DNA from: Christensenellaceae bacterium Phil10
Lineage (GTDB): Bacteria; Bacillota; Clostridia; Christensenellales; CAG-917
Assembly (NCBI GenBank): GCA_001940895.1
Contig: MSGY01000023.1
Location: 62,001-126,000, forward strand
Direction of reading: 5' to 3'
Length of the DNA stretch: 64,000 nucleotides
This document shows positions 24,101-32,527 of the stretch, one piece after another (position 1 is the stretch's first letter; every line of letters begins with the position of its first letter). Under the pieces are notes generated by a model. It saw only the letters and a program-made list of their open reading frames with translations, ran no database searches and was not told where the DNA came from. The position numbers were made by a program, and so were the translations under genes.

Positions 24101-25065
24101 GCGCCTACCATGGGGTTATTGCCCATTCCGATAAGGCCCATCATTTCCACGTGAGCGGGCACGGAACTGCTGCCTGCAAACTGTGCGTCGCTGTGCATAC
24201 GGCCCATCGTGTCCGTCATGCCGTAACTTGCGGGACCCGCTGCCATATTATCGGGGTGCAGCGTGCGACCCGTGCCGCCGCCCGACGCAACCGAGAAATA
24301 CTTTTTGCCGTTATCCCAGCACCATTTTTTATAAGTGCCTGCAACCGGGTGTTGGAAACGGGTGGGGTTAGTGCTGTTGCCGGTGATGGAAACGTCCACG
24401 CTTTCGTGACGCATAATGGCAACGCCTTCGTTGACGTCGTTTGCGCCGTAGCAACGTACTTTTGCGCGTTCGCCGTCGCTGTAAGCGGTGGTTTTTACGA
24501 TTTTGAGAGTATCGGTGTACTGGTCGTACTCGGTCTGAACGTAGGTGAACCCGTTGATACGGCTGATGATGTAAGCCGCGTCTTTGCCGAGGCCGTTAAG
24601 AATTACCTGCAAAGGCTCTTTACGAACTTTATTTGCCGAGCGCGCGATGCCGATAGCGCCTTCTGCCGCCGCAAAACTTTCGTGACCGGCGAGGAATGCA
24701 AAGCATTTTGTTTCGTCGCGCAGGAGCATTGCGGCGAGATTGCCGTGTCCGAGACCGACTTTGCGGTTTTCGGCAACCGAACCGGGAATGCAGAAGGATT
24801 GCAGACCTATACCGATTGCCTCGGCGGCGTCGGCGGCGTCGGCGGCTTTTTTGCAGTTTTTCTTAATAGCGATAGCGCAACCGACGGTGTAAGCCCATAC
24901 CGCGTTATCAAAAGCGATTGGCTGAATGCCTTTTACGAGCGCTTCGCAATCTACGCCTTTATCGAGGCAGATTTTCTGCGCTTCTTCGAGGGAAGAGATG
25001 CCATATTCTTTAAGGACGCCGTTGATTTTGTCAATGCGTCTTTCGTAACCTTCAAATCTTACCAT
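24055..25065 (-). CDS. GGGtGRT family protein
   Basis: A 336-residue protein that carries the family's name motif ASGGGTGRTLHPD (about residues 275-287) and is collinear with it (FEGYERRIDKINGVL; LGHGNLAAMLL; GHESFAAAEGAIGIARSA; SITGNSTNPTRFQHPV). The ATG at 25065 is chosen because GGAGG lies eight bases upstream; an in-frame TTG at 25080 overlaps that ribosome binding site. The function of the family is unknown. It is consistently paired with the scaffold-like gene that precedes it by 15 bp here, which suggests iron-sulfur or metal-related work, but this is inference. Confidence 0.93.
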   Translation of the reverse strand: MVRFEGYERRIDKINGVLKEYGISSLEEAQKICLDKGVDCEALVKGIQPIAFDNAVWAYTVGCAIAIKKNCKKAADAADAAEAIGIGLQSFCIPGSVAENRKVGLGHGNLAAMLLRDETKCFAFLAGHESFAAAEGAIGIARSANKVRKEPLQVILNGLGKDAAYIISRINGFTYVQTEYDQYTDTLKIVKTTAYSDGERAKVRCYGANDVNEGVAIMRHESVDVSITGNSTNPTRFQHPVAGTYKKWCWDNGKKYFSVASGGGTGRTLHPDNMAAGPASYGMTDTMGRMHSDAQFAGSSSVPAHVEMMGLIGMGNNPMVGATVACAVAVQESLNK

Positions 25066-25080
25066 AGCGGTATCCTCCAA

Positions 25081-25773
25081 TTATTCCTTGCGGGGATCGA
25101 TGTATTTGGCAGCGGTGGCGAAACGGCCGTAACTGCCGGTGCATTTTTTGAGTGCTTCGTCGGCGGGAGTGCCTTTTTTAATCATATCCATCATTTTTCC
25201 GAGGTGCACGAATTCGTAACCGATGATTTCGCCTTCTTCGTCAAGACCGACGCGGGTAACGTAGCCTTCGGCCATTTCGAGATAGCGCACGCCTTTTTTC
25301 TTTGTGGAAAACATAGTGCCGACCTGACTTCTCAGACCTTTACCGAGGTCTTCGAGAGAAGCGCCTACCACAAGTCCGTCGTCGGAAAACGCCGATTGAG
25401 TGCGTCCGTAAACGATTTGCAGGAAAAGTTCGCGCATGGCGGTGTTGATGGCGTCGCATACAAGGTCGGTATTCAACGCTTCGAGAATGGTTTTCCCCGT
25501 AAGAATTTCGGCAGCCATAGCCGCGGAATGAGTCATACCGCTGCAACCTAATGTTTCGACGAGAGCTTCTTCGATAACGCCGTTTTTGACGTTAAGAGTG
25601 AGTTTGCAGGCGCCTTGCTGAGGAGCGCACCAACCTACTCCGTGGGTGAAACCGCTGATATCGCTGATTTCTTTGGCCTGAATCCATTTTCCTTCCTCGG
25701 GTATGGGGGAGGGACCGTGATTCGGACCTTTTTTTACACAGCACATTTGCTCAACTTCGTTAGAGTATTGCAT
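25081..25773 (-). CDS. Iron-sulfur cluster assembly scaffold-like (NifU/IscU-like) protein
   Basis: A 230-residue protein with an IscU/NifU-type core (KLTLNVKNGVIEEALVETLG, then CSGMTHSAAMAAEILTGKT), where the conserved Cys of CSG sits as in scaffold proteins. The N-terminus (CCVKKGPNHGPSPIPEEGKW) and the long C-terminal part set it apart from canonical IscU. It is the first gene of a two-gene minus-strand operon with the GGGtGRT protein. GGAGG precedes the ATG. No cysteine desulfurase is nearby. Confidence 0.88.
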   Translation of the reverse strand: MQYSNEVEQMCCVKKGPNHGPSPIPEEGKWIQAKEISDISGFTHGVGWCAPQQGACKLTLNVKNGVIEEALVETLGCSGMTHSAAMAAEILTGKTILEALNTDLVCDAINTAMRELFLQIVYGRTQSAFSDDGLVVGASLEDLGKGLRSQVGTMFSTKKKGVRYLEMAEGYVTRVGLDEEGEIIGYEFVHLGKMMDMIKKGTPADEALKKCTGSYGRFATAAKYIDPRKE

Positions 25774-25818
25774 TTGTCGTACCTCCGAAAAATGTTTGTT
25801 ATTTTTTTAACTTTGTTC

Positions 25819-25827
25819 AGTATACCA
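25819..25827 (-). promoter_or_regulatory. Extended -10 promoter of the scaffold/GGGtGRT operon
   Basis: Read on the minus strand the site is TGGTATACT, an extended -10. The -35 region at the normal distance is weak. It lies about 45 bases before the ATG at 25773. Confidence 0.5.
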
Positions 25828-25890
25828 TAATAGTAAAAAAAATAAAAGCAATATTTATGGGTTAAACGGAAAAATATCGGGCAATTTACT

Positions 25891-25918
25891 TTGCATTACG
25901 GGTTGCAGGTGGTATAAT
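25891..25918 (+). promoter_or_regulatory. Promoter of the aminotransferase-tyrS-yigZ-ilvE operon
   Basis: TTGCAT (25891-25896), a 16-bp spacer and TATAAT (25913-25918) with an extended TGG directly before it. Predicted start near 25925, about 20 bases before the ATG. The leader is too short for a T-box. Confidence 0.75.
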
Positions 25919-25944
25919 ATCAAAAAAAGATTTCGGAAAACACC

Positions 25945-27135
25945 ATGAATTACGAATTTTCTGACAGACTGAAAAACCTTCAGGGCAATGCCATAAGGGA
26001 AATTTTCAAATTGTTGTCTCAACCCGGCGTTATCAGTTTCGCCGGAGGTTTCCCGGCAAAGGAAACCCTGCCCGTTGCCGAAATAAAGGATATTACAAAC
26101 CGTATTCTCGACGAGAACGGCGCTGAAATCCTTCAATACGGCGGCACCGAAGGATACTATCCTCTGATTGAGTCTTCCTGCGAATACGTAAAGAGAGACG
26201 GCATTGTCGCAACTCCCGACAAAACGCTCGTAATCTCGGGAGGACAACAGGGCATAGACCTGACTTTCAAAGCTTTTATCAATAAAGGCGACAGGATTCT
26301 CGTCGAGAATCCCACCTACCTTGCCTGTCTTCATATTCTGAAAACGTACGAGGGCGAGGCGATAGGCGTGGACAGCGACGAGGACGGCATAAATATAGTG
26401 GACCTTGCGAAAAAACTCGTACTGTATTCGCCAAAGATTCTGTATCTCGTGCCGAACTTCAGCAATCCTACGGGAAAAACGTTGTCCGTTGAAAAAAGAC
26501 AGGCCGTTTACGAACTTTGCAAAAAGCACGGGTGTATAATTCTCGAGGACAATCCTTACGGCGAAATCCGTTTTTCGGGAAACAGAGTGCCTGCGATAAA
26601 GTCTTTCGACCGCGACGGAATCGTCATTTATATCACCAGTTTTTCGAAAGTCATCTCGCCGGGATTGCGCACGGGCATCGCCGTTGCATCCCCCGAAATC
26701 ATCAGGAAACTTACGATAGGCAAACAGGCGGCGGACGTGCATACCGCGTCTTTGTCGCAGGCGATAGTCGACAGATACCTCCGCGAGGGAAGAATCGACC
26801 CGCATCTTAAAGAAATCGTGCCCGTTTACAAAATGAAAAAGGACGCAATGCACGACGCTATCGGAAAATATATGCCCGAAGGCATCCGGTTTACCGACCC
26901 CGACGGAGGATTGTTCATCTTTGCCGAGTTTGCTAGAAAAGGCGTCAATACCGACGAGATTTTCAAAGACGTCGTCGAAAAAACGGGTTGCGCGTACGTT
27001 CCCGGAAGTTCTTTTTACGCCGACGGAAAAACTTTCAACGCCTTACGTCTGAATTACAGCAACGCAACGCCCGCCGAAATAGAAAAGGGCATAAAGGCTC
27101 TCGGCGGATACTTTACGAAACTATTGGAGGATTAA
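25945..27135 (+). CDS. PLP-dependent aminotransferase (class I/II, 2-aminoadipate/MocR-catalytic type)
   Basis: A 396-residue aminotransferase. Motifs are VISFAGGFPAKETLP near the N-terminus, LQYGGTEGYYPLIE, VISGGQQGIDLTFKAF, ENPTYLAC, LVPNFSNPTGKTLS, EDNPYGEIRF and the PLP lysine in YITSFSKVISPGLRTG. This is the LysN/KAT-like fold that handles aromatic, aminoadipate or branched-chain amino acids; the sequence does not fix the substrate. It is first in a tight cluster, three bases before tyrS, with a weak ribosome binding site. Confidence 0.9.
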   Translation: MNYEFSDRLKNLQGNAIREIFKLLSQPGVISFAGGFPAKETLPVAEIKDITNRILDENGAEILQYGGTEGYYPLIESSCEYVKRDGIVATPDKTLVISGGQQGIDLTFKAFINKGDRILVENPTYLACLHILKTYEGEAIGVDSDEDGINIVDLAKKLVLYSPKILYLVPNFSNPTGKTLSVEKRQAVYELCKKHGCIILEDNPYGEIRFSGNRVPAIKSFDRDGIVIYITSFSKVISPGLRTGIAVASPEIIRKLTIGKQAADVHTASLSQAIVDRYLREGRIDPHLKEIVPVYKMKKDAMHDAIGKYMPEGIRFTDPDGGLFIFAEFARKGVNTDEIFKDVVEKTGCAYVPGSSFYADGKTFNALRLNYSNATPAEIEKGIKALGGYFTKLLED

Positions 27136-27138
27136 AAT

Positions 27139-28332
27139 ATGCAGAACGTTTTTGACACGCTTAAGGAAAGAGGATTTATAAAACAGACCGTTTACGAAGA
27201 CGAACTTTACAAAAAACTCGGTTCCGAAAGTATGTCGTTTTATATCGGATTCGACCCTACCGCAGACAGTCTGCACGTAGGCCATTTTCTGCAACTTCTC
27301 GTTATGAGCTGGATGCAGAAAGCGGGACACCGTCCCATTATTCTTATAGGCGGCGGCACGGGTATGATAGGAGACCCGTCGGGGCGCAGCGACCTACGCA
27401 AGGTAATGACGCGCGAAGACGTAATGCATAATTGCGAGTGCTTTAAAAAACAGATGAGCAAGTTTTTGTCTTTCGAGGGCGAAAACGCCGCGATTATGGT
27501 AAACAACGCCGACTGGCTGAGCAATCTCAATTATATCGATTTTTTAAGGGAAATCGGAAGCAGTTTTTCAGTCAATAAGATGCTTACCGCCGAGTGCTAT
27601 AAACAGCGCCTCGAAAAGGGACTTACCTTCCTCGAATTCAACTATATGTTGATGCAGGCGTACGATTTTCTCGTTCTTAACAGAGAGTTCGGCTGCGAAC
27701 TCGAGTGCGGCGGCGACGACCAATGGTCGAATATGCTTGCGGGCGTAGACCTTATCAGACGGAAAGAGGGCAGGGACGCTTACGCGATGACGTTCACCCT
27801 TCTTACCACGTCCGAGGGCAAAAAAATGGGCAAGACCCAGAAAGGTGCGGTGTGGCTTGACCCCGAAAAGACAAGCCCTTACGAGTTTTTCCAGTACTGG
27901 CGCAATATCGACGACGCCGACGTGGAAAAATGTCTGAAACTTCTTACTTTCCTCGACCTCGACGAAATAGCGGAACTCGTGAAATACAAGGACGAACGCA
28001 TCAATCGGGCAAAGGAAGTTCTTGCCTACGAACTTACCCGAATCGTTCACGACGAAAACGCGGCCGAACTTGCGCTCAAACAGTCGAAAGGCGCTTTCGG
28101 AAGCGGCGAGGACATGCCCGAAAAAACCATAAGCGAAGGAACTGTTAAAATCACCGATATTCTCGTCGCGGCGGGCGTTGCTCCCAGCAAAAGCGAGGCG
28201 AGAAGACTTATCGAGGGCGGCGGCATAAAAGTCAACGACGACAAAATCACCGACGTCAACGCAGAAATTACGGATAAGGAATTCGTCCTTCACAAGGGCA
28301 AAAAAATCCATTTCAGAATCTCCGTGAAATAA
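27139..28332 (+). CDS. tyrS: Tyrosyl-tRNA synthetase
   Basis: A 397-residue class I synthetase. The HIGH motif is in [16 protein letters not shown], the KMSKS-equivalent is KMGKTQKGA, and the C-terminal S4 RNA-binding domain is visible ([20 protein letters not shown]). The KMGKT form and length place it in the TyrZ/E. coli-like long-spacer group. GGAGG lies eight bases before the ATG. There is no T-box leader, since the upstream gene ends three bases before it. The stop overlaps the next gene by one base. Confidence 0.97.
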   Translation: MQNVFDTLKERGFIKQTVYEDELYKKLGSESMSFYIGFDPTADSLHVGHFLQLLVMSWMQKAGHRPIILIGGGTGMIGDPSGRSDLRKVMTREDVMHNCECFKKQMSKFLSFEGENAAIMVNNADWLSNLNYIDFLREIGSSFSVNKMLTAECYKQRLEKGLTFLEFNYMLMQAYDFLVLNREFGCELECGGDDQWSNMLAGVDLIRRKEGRDAYAMTFTLLTTSEGKKMGKTQKGAVWLDPEKTSPYEFFQYWRNIDDADVEKCLKLLTFLDLDEIAELVKYKDERINRAKEVLAYELTRIVHDENAAELALKQSKGAFGSGEDMPEKTISEGTVKITDILVAAGVAPSKSEARRLIEGGGIKVNDDKITDVNAEITDKEFVLHKGKKIHFRISVK

Positions 28333-28958
28333 TGGATTGTTTCTACTCCGTAAAATGCGAATTCACGAGAGAAATCGTCATTTCGCGAAGCCGGTTTATC
28401 TGTACGCTGAAACCCGTATCCGACGCCGCCGACGCGCAGGAATTTATAAAAAGCATCAGAAAACGTTATCCCGCGGCAACTCACTACTGTTACGCTTATA
28501 TTGCAAACGAAGGGGGTACCGAACAAAAATTTTCCGACGACGGCGAGCCGCAGGGGACTGCGGGGCAACCTATGCTCGAGGTGCTGAAAAAGCGCGCGAC
28601 GTATAAGACGGCAGCCGTCGTAACGCGGTATTTCGGCGGCATAAAACTGGGCGCGGGAGGACTTGTGTCGGCATACACGAGGTCGGTTGCGGAAGCATTG
28701 GACGAAGCCGACGTACAGAAATTCGTTTACGGGACAAAGTATACGGTAACGTGCGGATACGAAATGTATAACGTGCTGTTACAGATACTTAAAAATATCG
28801 TCAGTTCGGTTTTAAGTACCGATTTCGGCAATATCGTGTCAATCGATATTGCTGTTCCCAAAGACGGAGAACGCGCTTTCCCTTCGGTTGTGAACGACGC
28901 TCTTATGGGGCAGGCAACCGTTACGAAGGGGGAAGACGGTTATTATATATTCGATTAA
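28332..28958 (+). CDS. YigZ/IMPACT family protein
   Basis: A 208-residue protein with the IMPACT N-terminal core (SRSRFICTLKPVSDA; FSDDGEPQGTAGQPMLEVL; VVTRYFGGIKLGAGGLVSAY) and the C-terminal DUF1949 ferredoxin-like part. Family members bind RNA or ribosomes in eukaryotes and are of uncertain function in bacteria. It is co-translated with tyrS (TAATG overlap) and lies 16 bases before ilvE. Confidence 0.93.
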   Translation: MDCFYSVKCEFTREIVISRSRFICTLKPVSDAADAQEFIKSIRKRYPAATHYCYAYIANEGGTEQKFSDDGEPQGTAGQPMLEVLKKRATYKTAAVVTRYFGGIKLGAGGLVSAYTRSVAEALDEADVQKFVYGTKYTVTCGYEMYNVLLQILKNIVSSVLSTDFGNIVSIDIAVPKDGERAFPSVVNDALMGQATVTKGEDGYYIFD

Positions 28959-28974
28959 ATTTTGAGGTTGAAAT

Positions 28975-30030
28975 ATGAAAATCACATTGGCAGAAACGTT
29001 GAAACAAAAACCCGATTTCACAAAACTCGGTTTCGGTAAATATTTTACCGACCATATGCTCTATATGGAGTACGACGACGGAAAGTGGGGCGAACCCGAA
29101 ATAAAACCGTTTTCGGCCATTCCCGTAGATCCGGCAAGCGTCGTTCTGCATTACGGTCAGGAAATATTCGAGGGTATGAAAGCCTATAAAAACGCCGAAG
29201 GAAAAATAACGATGTTCCGTCCGCGCGACAATATTTTAAGAATGAACAGAAGCGCGAAAAGACTTTGCATGGCCGAGCTTCCCGTCGACGAAGTTCTCGA
29301 GGCGATTTTCGAACTCGTGCGCATCGAAAAAGACTGGATTCCCACCGACCCCGGTACGAGTCTCTATATCAGACCTACCATGATTGCAAACGAAAACTTT
29401 CTCGGCGTGCATCCCAGTAAGAAATACATTTTCTTCGTGATTTTAAGTCCTGTCGGAAGTTATTACGCAAACGGACTTCAACCCACGAAAATTTACGTCG
29501 AGGACGTATTTAACCGCGCGGCTCTCGGCGGCACGGGCGAATGCAAATGCGGCGGAAACTACGCGTCGAGTCTTATGGCGGCGGAAGTGGCAAAGAAGAA
29601 AGGTTACGACCAGGTTCTCTGGATGGACGCAAAAGAAAAGAAATACGTCGGAGAAGTGGGCAGTATGAATATGTTTTTCGTACTTGACGGGAAAGTAGTT
29701 ACTCCGTGGCTCGACGGCACCATTCTTCCGGGTATAACGCGCGACAGCGCAATCAAAGTGCTTAAAAAAGCGGGTTACGTCGTGGAAGAACGCGCCGTGT
29801 CGATAGACGAACTCGAGGACGATTATAAAAACGGCAAACTCGACGAGGCGTTCGGTACGGGAACCGCCGCGGTAATTTCGCCCGTAGGCACGATAGGATA
29901 CAAAAACGATATTATGACCATAAACAACGGCGAGATGGGTAAAATTACGGCGTGGCTTTACAATACTCTTACGGGTATTCAGTACGGACGAATCGAGGAC
30001 GATTTCGGCTGGGTTGTCAGGCTTAACTGA
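28975..30030 (+). CDS. ilvE: Branched-chain amino acid aminotransferase
   Basis: A 351-residue class IV PLP enzyme that interconverts branched-chain amino acids and 2-oxo acids. Motifs are LHYGQEIFEGMKAYKNAEG, MFRPRDNILRMNRSAKRLCM, YIRPTMIA, GGTGECKCGGNYASSL with the PLP lysine, VGEVGSMNMFFV and GTGTAAVISPVG. The length suits the BCAT II type of Gram-positive bacteria. It is last in the cluster begun at 25945; the oadB promoter begins seven bases after its stop. Confidence 0.95.
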   Translation: MKITLAETLKQKPDFTKLGFGKYFTDHMLYMEYDDGKWGEPEIKPFSAIPVDPASVVLHYGQEIFEGMKAYKNAEGKITMFRPRDNILRMNRSAKRLCMAELPVDEVLEAIFELVRIEKDWIPTDPGTSLYIRPTMIANENFLGVHPSKKYIFFVILSPVGSYYANGLQPTKIYVEDVFNRAALGGTGECKCGGNYASSLMAAEVAKKKGYDQVLWMDAKEKKYVGEVGSMNMFFVLDGKVVTPWLDGTILPGITRDSAIKVLKKAGYVVEERAVSIDELEDDYKNGKLDEAFGTGTAAVISPVGTIGYKNDIMTINNGEMGKITAWLYNTLTGIQYGRIEDDFGWVVRLN

Positions 30031-30036
30031 TATCGG

Positions 30037-30065
30037 TTGACAATTTTCAATTGACGACATATTAT
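30037..30065 (+). promoter_or_regulatory. Strong promoter of the oadB leader
   Basis: TTGACA (30037-30042), exactly 17 bp, TATTAT (30060-30065). Predicted start near 30072, giving a leader of about 120 bases before the ATG at 30192. Confidence 0.82.
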
Positions 30066-30071
30066 TATTTT

Positions 30072-30181
30072 AATAGGGAGTAGCCGTCGCCGTGAGGCGA
30101 GATTAAGTCACTATCACGAATTTTTAATTCTGGTTTAATCACAATTGGCAAGACTGTTGATTCAGTCTTGCCGATTTTTTT
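30072..30181 (+). ncRNA. Structured leader RNA (riboswitch candidate) upstream of oadB
   Basis: The leader begins with GGGAGTAG (30076-30083). A hairpin TCGCC-GTGA-GGCGA (30087-30100) follows. GATTAA (30101-30106) can pair with TTAATC (30135-30140), enclosing a hairpin GAATT/AATTC (30118-30130). A full terminator follows (30147-30181). GTCGCC (30086-30091) can pair with GGCAAGAC (30147-30154) with an AA bulge, which would break both the first hairpin and the terminator. This is the logic of a riboswitch. GGGAGTAGC at the 5' end and TTGGCAAGAC at the 3' end recall, from memory, the conserved ends of yybP-ykoY manganese riboswitches. However, the inner ATACT loop is not seen and the target is a sodium pump. 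The class is unassigned. Confidence 0.6.
30147..30181 (+). terminator. Intrinsic terminator inside the oadB leader (attenuator)
   Basis: GGCAAGACTG (30147-30156) and CAGTCTTGCC (30163-30172) form a perfect 10-bp stem with a six-base loop, then GA and seven T residues (30175-30181). AGGAGGA and the oadB ATG follow within ten bases, so it sits between promoter and gene rather than after a gene. Confidence 0.92.
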
Positions 30182-30191
30182 AGGAGGAAAT

Positions 30192-31286
30192 ATGGAATTT
30201 TTGTATGAAACCGTTGCCGCGGTAACCTGGCAACAAATCGTAATGTGGATAATAGGCGCGACGCTTATTTTCCTTGCGATTAAAAAAGATATGGAACCTG
30301 CGCTTTTATTGCCCATGGGATTCGGCGCCATACTTATCAATATTCCTTTTTCGGGCGCGGAAGGCGTTATGAGCAGTCTGTTTAAAATAGGAATCGAGAT
30401 GAACGAAATTATGCCGCTTATTCTGTTTATAGGAATAGGGGCAATGATAGATTTCGGACCGCTTCTTGCAAATCCGAAGTTGTTTCTGTTCGGGGGCGCG
30501 GCGCAATTCGGCATATTTCTGACGATACTGTTGGCGGCGGCGTGCGGTTTCGGAATCGAGGACGCCGCGTCGATAGGTATTATAGGAGCCGCGGACGGGC
30601 CTACCTCGATAGTCGTTGCGCAGACGTTAAACAGCAATTACGTCGGACCGATAATGGTTGTAGCGTATTCGTATATGGCGCTTGTGCCCATAATTCAGCC
30701 TGCCGTGATAAAACTGACGACAACAAAAAAAGAGAGATTGATAAGAATGGATTATAAACCCGGCGCGGTTTCGAAACGTACGAAAATACTTTTTCCCATA
30801 CTCGTTACCGTCGTTTCGGGTCTGATAGCGCCGGCGTCGTTATCGCTTGTCGGTATGCTGATGTTCGGAAATCTGATACGCGAATGCGGAGTGCTCGATT
30901 ATCTCGGCGACACGGCAAAAAACGTGCTTGCAAATCTCGTAACACTGTTTCTCGGCATTACGATAGCGTTTACGATGAAAGCCGAAAATTTCGTTACCGT
31001 GCAGACTCTTATGATAATGGGATTAGGACTTTGCGCTTTCGTTTTCGATACTTTTTCGGGTATAATGCTTGCAAAAGTAATAAATCTGTTTGCAAAACAA
31101 AAGATTAATCCTATGATAGGCGCCGCCGGAATTTCGGCTTTTCCCATGAGCGCGCGTATCGTGCAGAAAATGGGAATAAAAGAGGACCCGACGAATCATC
31201 TGCTGATGCACGCCGTCGGGGCAAACGTCTCGGGACAGATAGCGTCGGCGATTGCGGGCGGACTGATAATCGGGCTCGTAGGGTGA
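30192..31286 (+). CDS. oadB: Sodium ion-translocating decarboxylase subunit beta
   Basis: A 364-residue membrane protein with about nine hydrophobic segments and the family signatures IGAADGPTSIVVAQTL and GAAGISAFPMSARIVQKMG, the sites that carry Na+ during decarboxylation of carboxybiotin. It is the beta subunit of oxaloacetate, methylmalonyl-CoA or glutaconyl-CoA decarboxylase pumps. The carboxyltransferase and biotin-carrier subunits that would decide which are not in this window. The ATG at 30192 follows AGGAGG; an in-frame start at 30168 would lie inside the terminator. A gamma-like gene follows 13 bases later. Confidence 0.95.
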   Translation: MEFLYETVAAVTWQQIVMWIIGATLIFLAIKKDMEPALLLPMGFGAILINIPFSGAEGVMSSLFKIGIEMNEIMPLILFIGIGAMIDFGPLLANPKLFLFGGAAQFGIFLTILLAAACGFGIEDAASIGIIGAADGPTSIVVAQTLNSNYVGPIMVVAYSYMALVPIIQPAVIKLTTTKKERLIRMDYKPGAVSKRTKILFPILVTVVSGLIAPASLSLVGMLMFGNLIRECGVLDYLGDTAKNVLANLVTLFLGITIAFTMKAENFVTVQTLMIMGLGLCAFVFDTFSGIMLAKVINLFAKQKINPMIGAAGISAFPMSARIVQKMGIKEDPTNHLLMHAVGANVSGQIASAIAGGLIIGLVG

Positions 31287-31299
31287 AGGAGGCAACGCT

Positions 31300-31563
31300 A
31301 TGAAATACATTTTTTCAGCAACTTGCGCCGTTAAAGCAAACGTTTTGAAATCACTTGAGATAACGGGATACGGAATGCTTGCGATTTTTATCGTAATCGC
31401 CGTTCTTATACTTCTCGTAAAACTGATGCAGTACTCTGAAAAAATCGCAGAAAAGAGAAAATCTGCCGAAGGTTATAAATCTTTTAAAGAAAGAGCGGCC
31501 GAAAAATCAGAAAAAAAACGCGGGCGGAAAGAAATCGGGGAAAGCGACGACGAAAATAATTGA
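31300..31563 (+). CDS. OadG-like small membrane subunit of a sodium-pumping decarboxylase
   Basis: An 87-residue protein with a single membrane segment (about residues 21-43: LEITGYGMLAIFIVIAVLIL) followed by a highly charged cytoplasmic tail. This is the pattern of decarboxylase gamma subunits, which stabilise the pump. Sequence identity in this family is low, so the call rests on size, topology and position 13 bases after oadB. GAAGGAGG precedes the ATG. Confidence 0.7.
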   Translation: MKYIFSATCAVKANVLKSLEITGYGMLAIFIVIAVLILLVKLMQYSEKIAEKRKSAEGYKSFKERAAEKSEKKRGRKEIGESDDENN

Positions 31564-31592
31564 CGCAATCTTTTACTTCCGACACAACGGTA

Positions 31593-31621
31593 TTGAAAGT
31601 TTTTGAGTAATGTGGTATACT
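31593..31621 (+). promoter_or_regulatory. Promoter of the HAD gene; transcript predicted leaderless
   Basis: TTGAAA (31593-31598), a 17-bp spacer and TATACT (31616-31621) with an extended TGG. The ATG is at 31631, so transcription should start within about three bases of it, and no Shine-Dalgarno sequence is present. Confidence 0.75.
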
Positions 31622-31630
31622 TAATATATT

Positions 31631-32485
31631 ATGAAAAAACCTATTGTTGCTCTTATTTACGATTTCGATAAAACTCTGACCGACAGAGACATGCAGGATT
31701 ACGGCTTTATCCCGGGACTCAATATGACGCCCGAGGATTTCTGGCGCGAATGCAACGGTATGGCGCACGAAAAGAAAATGGACGGCATACTCGCAATGAT
31801 GTTTTTCATGATAGAGCAGGCGCGCGGAAAGTCCGTTATCACCGCCGATACGCTTAAGGCTCTCGGAAAAGACGTTAATTATTATCCCGGCGTTCAGGAA
31901 TGGTTTAAAATTATTAACGATTACGGCAAAGAAAAAGGCGTTGTAATCGAGCATTACATTATAAGCAGCGGTCTGAAGAAAATCATAGAAGGTACGAGTA
32001 TTGCCTTCAATTTCAAGGAAATATTCGCAAGCGATTTCGTTTACGACGGGTACGGCACGCCGTACTGGCCCGCGATTGCGTTGAATTATACCAGTAAAAC
32101 GCAGTTTCTGTACCGCATAAACAAGGGCATTTTCGATATTTCCGAGGACGAAGCTTTAAACGATACCATGGACGAACGCCGTCGGCGCGTGCCGTTTTCC
32201 AATATGATTTATATCGGCGACGGTCTTACGGACGTCCCGAGTATGAAACTTACAAAACTTAACGGCGGACACAGTATAGGCGTTTACGCCGAAAAATCCG
32301 AGGGCGTAAGAAAAATGATGTCGGCGGGTCGCATTAACTTTATGGCGAAGGCCGATTACGGAAAAGACGGTGAACTGATGAAAATCGTAAAGCGTATTAT
32401 AGATATGCTCGCCGCCGAAAACGAACTGAACGAACTGAGTCATTTCCAGTTTGACAAATCGATAATGCCACCTTCGACCGATTAA
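31631..32485 (+). CDS. HAD-superfamily phosphatase
   Basis: A 284-residue hydrolase with HAD motif I LIYDFDKTLTDRD (nucleophile Asp), motif II around HYIISSGLKKIIEG, and motif IV YIGDGLTDVPSMKL with two metal-binding aspartates. The cap lies between motifs I and II, as in phosphoserine-phosphatase-like HADs. The substrate is not evident. It is monocistronic, from a leaderless-type promoter to the terminator at 32501. Confidence 0.85.
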   Translation: MKKPIVALIYDFDKTLTDRDMQDYGFIPGLNMTPEDFWRECNGMAHEKKMDGILAMMFFMIEQARGKSVITADTLKALGKDVNYYPGVQEWFKIINDYGKEKGVVIEHYIISSGLKKIIEGTSIAFNFKEIFASDFVYDGYGTPYWPAIALNYTSKTQFLYRINKGIFDISEDEALNDTMDERRRRVPFSNMIYIGDGLTDVPSMKLTKLNGGHSIGVYAEKSEGVRKMMSAGRINFMAKADYGKDGELMKIVKRIIDMLAAENELNELSHFQFDKSIMPPSTD

Positions 32486-32500
32486 AAAATATCAAACGCC

Positions 32501-32527
32501 AAAACCTCCCCGAAACGGAGGTTTTTT
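32501..32527 (+). terminator. Intrinsic terminator of the HAD gene
   Basis: AAAACCTCC (32501-32509), a seven-base loop and GGAGGTTTT (32517-32525), with the T-run to 32527. About 220 AT-rich bases follow before the next gene; I see only a weak imperfect hairpin there. Confidence 0.9.

Noticed and set aside
24046-25551. A 501-codon open frame on the plus strand opposite the GGGtGRT operon
   Set aside because: The minus strand encodes two well-matched proteins there; the plus-strand product resembles nothing and lacks start signals.
27121-27140. T-box leader for tyrS
   Set aside because: The upstream gene ends three bases before tyrS and the operon leader at 25925-25944 is only about 20 bases. 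No T-box precedes hisS or aspS either.
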